5,531 bases of DNA from Bacteroidales bacterium UBA3623. Its GTDB lineage: Bacteria > Bacteroidota > Bacteroidia > Bacteroidales > UBA932. Positions 4,574-5,531 of the stretch are shown piece by piece (within the stretch, counting starts at the first letter, position 1; the number at the start of each line of letters is the position of its first letter). The notes under the pieces were generated by a model that was not told the origin of the DNA, made no database searches, and worked only from the letters and a program-made list of their open reading frames with translations. The stretch is from contig DFLI01000002.1 in assembly GCA_002373715.1 (NCBI GenBank), positions 1 to 5,531 of the forward strand, in the 5' to 3' direction. The translations under genes were made by a program, and so were the position numbers.

Positions 4574-5531
4574 AATTCCTACAACAACCGCCTTATCTTC
4601 CGGCCCAGACGGGCCCGGAGGCCGACGCCAAGTACAAACGCCTGCGCTGGCAGGTTTTCATCGGCGCCTTCATCGGCTATGCCGGTTTTTATCTGGTTCG
4701 CAAGAACCTGTCCATGGCCATTCCGGCCATGGAGCCGCTGGGCTTCGACAAAACAGAGCTGGGCTTCGTGCTGGGTCTGAATGCAGCGGCCTATGCCCTG
4801 TCCAAGTTCCTGAACGGCAGCCTGAGCGACCGTTCCAACGCCCGCGTGTTCCTGCCGCTGGGCCTCATCCTCACTGCCATTTCCATGTGCTTCATGATTG
4901 TGCCCATCCGGTACATCGGTGCAGAGCACAAGGCCCTGGCCATACTGGTGATGGGCGTTCTCAACGCCCTGGTGGGCTGGTTCAACGGAATGGGCTGGCC
5001 TCCCTGCGGCCGTGTGATGACACACTGGTTCTCCCCGGGTGAGCGAGGCACCATGATGAGCATCTGGAACTGCGCGCACAACGTGGGCGGCGCCCTGGTG
5101 GGCCCCATGGCCACCTACGGCGCAGCCTGGTTCGGCAGCTGGTTCTACGGCGCCCATACAGAGTTGTACTTCCTTATCGGCACCTTTGCCTTCCCGGCAG
5201 CCGTAGCCATTTTCATTGCCCTGCTGGCCTACATCCTGCTTCGCGACACGCCTCAGTCCTGCGGCCTTCCTTCCGTAGAGTCCTGGCGTAACGACTACCC
5301 CAAGAACTACTCCGAGAAACACGAGACCACCCTTACCACCAAGGAAATCTTCTTCCAGTATGTACTGAACAACAAATTCCTGTGGTTCATAGCCCTGTCC
5401 AACGCCTTTGTATATATGGTACGCTACGGCTGCCTGGACTGGGCCCCCACCATCCTTACGGAAAAGGGTATTGATCTGAAGAGCGCCGGCTGGGCATACT
5501 TCGCCTACGAGTTCGCCGCCATCCCGGGAAC
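4567..5531 (+). CDS. glpT: Glycerol-3-phosphate:phosphate antiporter GlpT (MFS, OPA family), C terminus outside window
   Basis: GlpT is an inner-membrane major facilitator that exchanges external sn-glycerol 3-phosphate for cytoplasmic phosphate. Translation from the ATG at 4567 is open to the window edge: 321 codons plus two bases, of about 450 expected. The N terminus carries YKRLRWQVF then YAGFYLVRKN, with R45 at the number of the substrate-binding arginine of E. coli GlpT. LSDRSNARVFLPLGL (86-100) is the MFS loop 2-3 signature. GMGWPPCGR (141-149), WNCAHNVGG (167-175, H171 matching the E. coli binding histidine 165), RDTPQSCGLP (226-235) and VYMVRYGCLDW (282-292, R286 matching R269) identify GlpT over UhpT or PgtP. 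Compared with E. coli, the stretch from H171 to RDTPQ is about 11 residues longer, mostly between helices 5 and 6. The ATG overlaps glpC in ATGCTAA, with no Shine-Dalgarno sequence, so translation is probably coupled. In E. coli glpT is divergent from glpABC; here it is in the same operon. Confidence 0.96.
   Translation, partial: MLKFLQQPPYLPAQTGPEADAKYKRLRWQVFIGAFIGYAGFYLVRKNLSMAIPAMEPLGFDKTELGFVLGLNAAAYALSKFLNGSLSDRSNARVFLPLGLILTAISMCFMIVPIRYIGAEHKALAILVMGVLNALVGWFNGMGWPPCGRVMTHWFSPGERGTMMSIWNCAHNVGGALVGPMATYGAAWFGSWFYGAHTELYFLIGTFAFPAAVAIFIALLAYILLRDTPQSCGLPSVESWRNDYPKNYSEKHETTLTTKEIFFQYVLNNKFLWFIALSNAFVYMVRYGCLDWAPTILTEKGIDLKSAGWAYFAYEFAAIPG
4711..4733 (+). repeat. Perfect 9-bp inverted repeat inside glpT
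   Basis: TCCATGGCC (4711-4719) and GGCCATGGA (4725-4733) are exact reverse complements around the loop ATTCC, within glpT codons 49-56 (SMAIPAME). The mRNA would form a strong hairpin about 145 bases after the start, near the end of the first transmembrane helix. It may reflect only repeated ATG-GCC codons; no function can be assigned. Confidence 0.5.

Noticed and set aside
4579..5322. Minus-strand open frame opposite glpT
   Set aside because: It mirrors glpT codons and its stop is the complement of glpT codon 5 (CTA). GlpT motifs on the + strand are decisive.

Overview
The window carries an anaerobic glycerol-3-phosphate (G3P) utilisation operon, all on the + strand. The order is the 3' end of an unrelated membrane protein gene, a terminator, a promoter, then glpA, glpB, glpC and the first two thirds of glpT, which runs off the right edge. 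The organism is most likely a fairly GC-rich member of the Bacteroidota (Bacteroidales-like). The evidence is an upstream promoter that fits the Bacteroides form (TTTG, 19 bp, TATCTTTG) and the absence of Shine-Dalgarno sequences before all four visible starts, which have A/T-rich leaders instead. GC-rich coding sequence would suit groups such as Alistipes, but the genus cannot be fixed from this window.

Layout: 1-380 is the end of an integral membrane protein I cannot name. 402-429 is a rho-independent terminator, and its T-tract supplies the -33 box of the next promoter (427-457). 480-2075 is glpA, the FAD dehydrogenase subunit with a C-terminal BFD-type [2Fe-2S] domain. 2076-2185 is a 110-base gap with a G-rich hairpin/G-quadruplex-capable element and a weak possible internal promoter. 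2186-3307 is glpB, the flavin subunit. 3308-3349 is a 42-base gap with a related GC-rich element. 3350-4573 is glpC, the iron-sulfur and CCG-domain electron-transfer subunit. glpT, the G3P:phosphate antiporter, starts at 4567 and overlaps glpC by seven bases.

How they work together: GlpT would import G3P in exchange for phosphate. GlpAB would oxidise it to dihydroxyacetone phosphate, and GlpC would pass the electrons to the membrane quinone pool (probably menaquinone) for anaerobic respiration such as fumarate reduction. No glycerol kinase, GlpF or glycerophosphodiesterase is visible, so the visible part is built for taking up and oxidising ready-made G3P.

I found no unknown protein system. 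The points that merit a second look are in the non-coding and codon-level structure: two related intergenic elements (one a textbook G-quadruplex motif that competes with a hairpin), a short motif shared before the glpA and glpB starts, leucine codons TTA/CTA confined to gene edges, and a 9-bp perfect inverted repeat inside glpT. No stretch over 300 bases lacks a gene.
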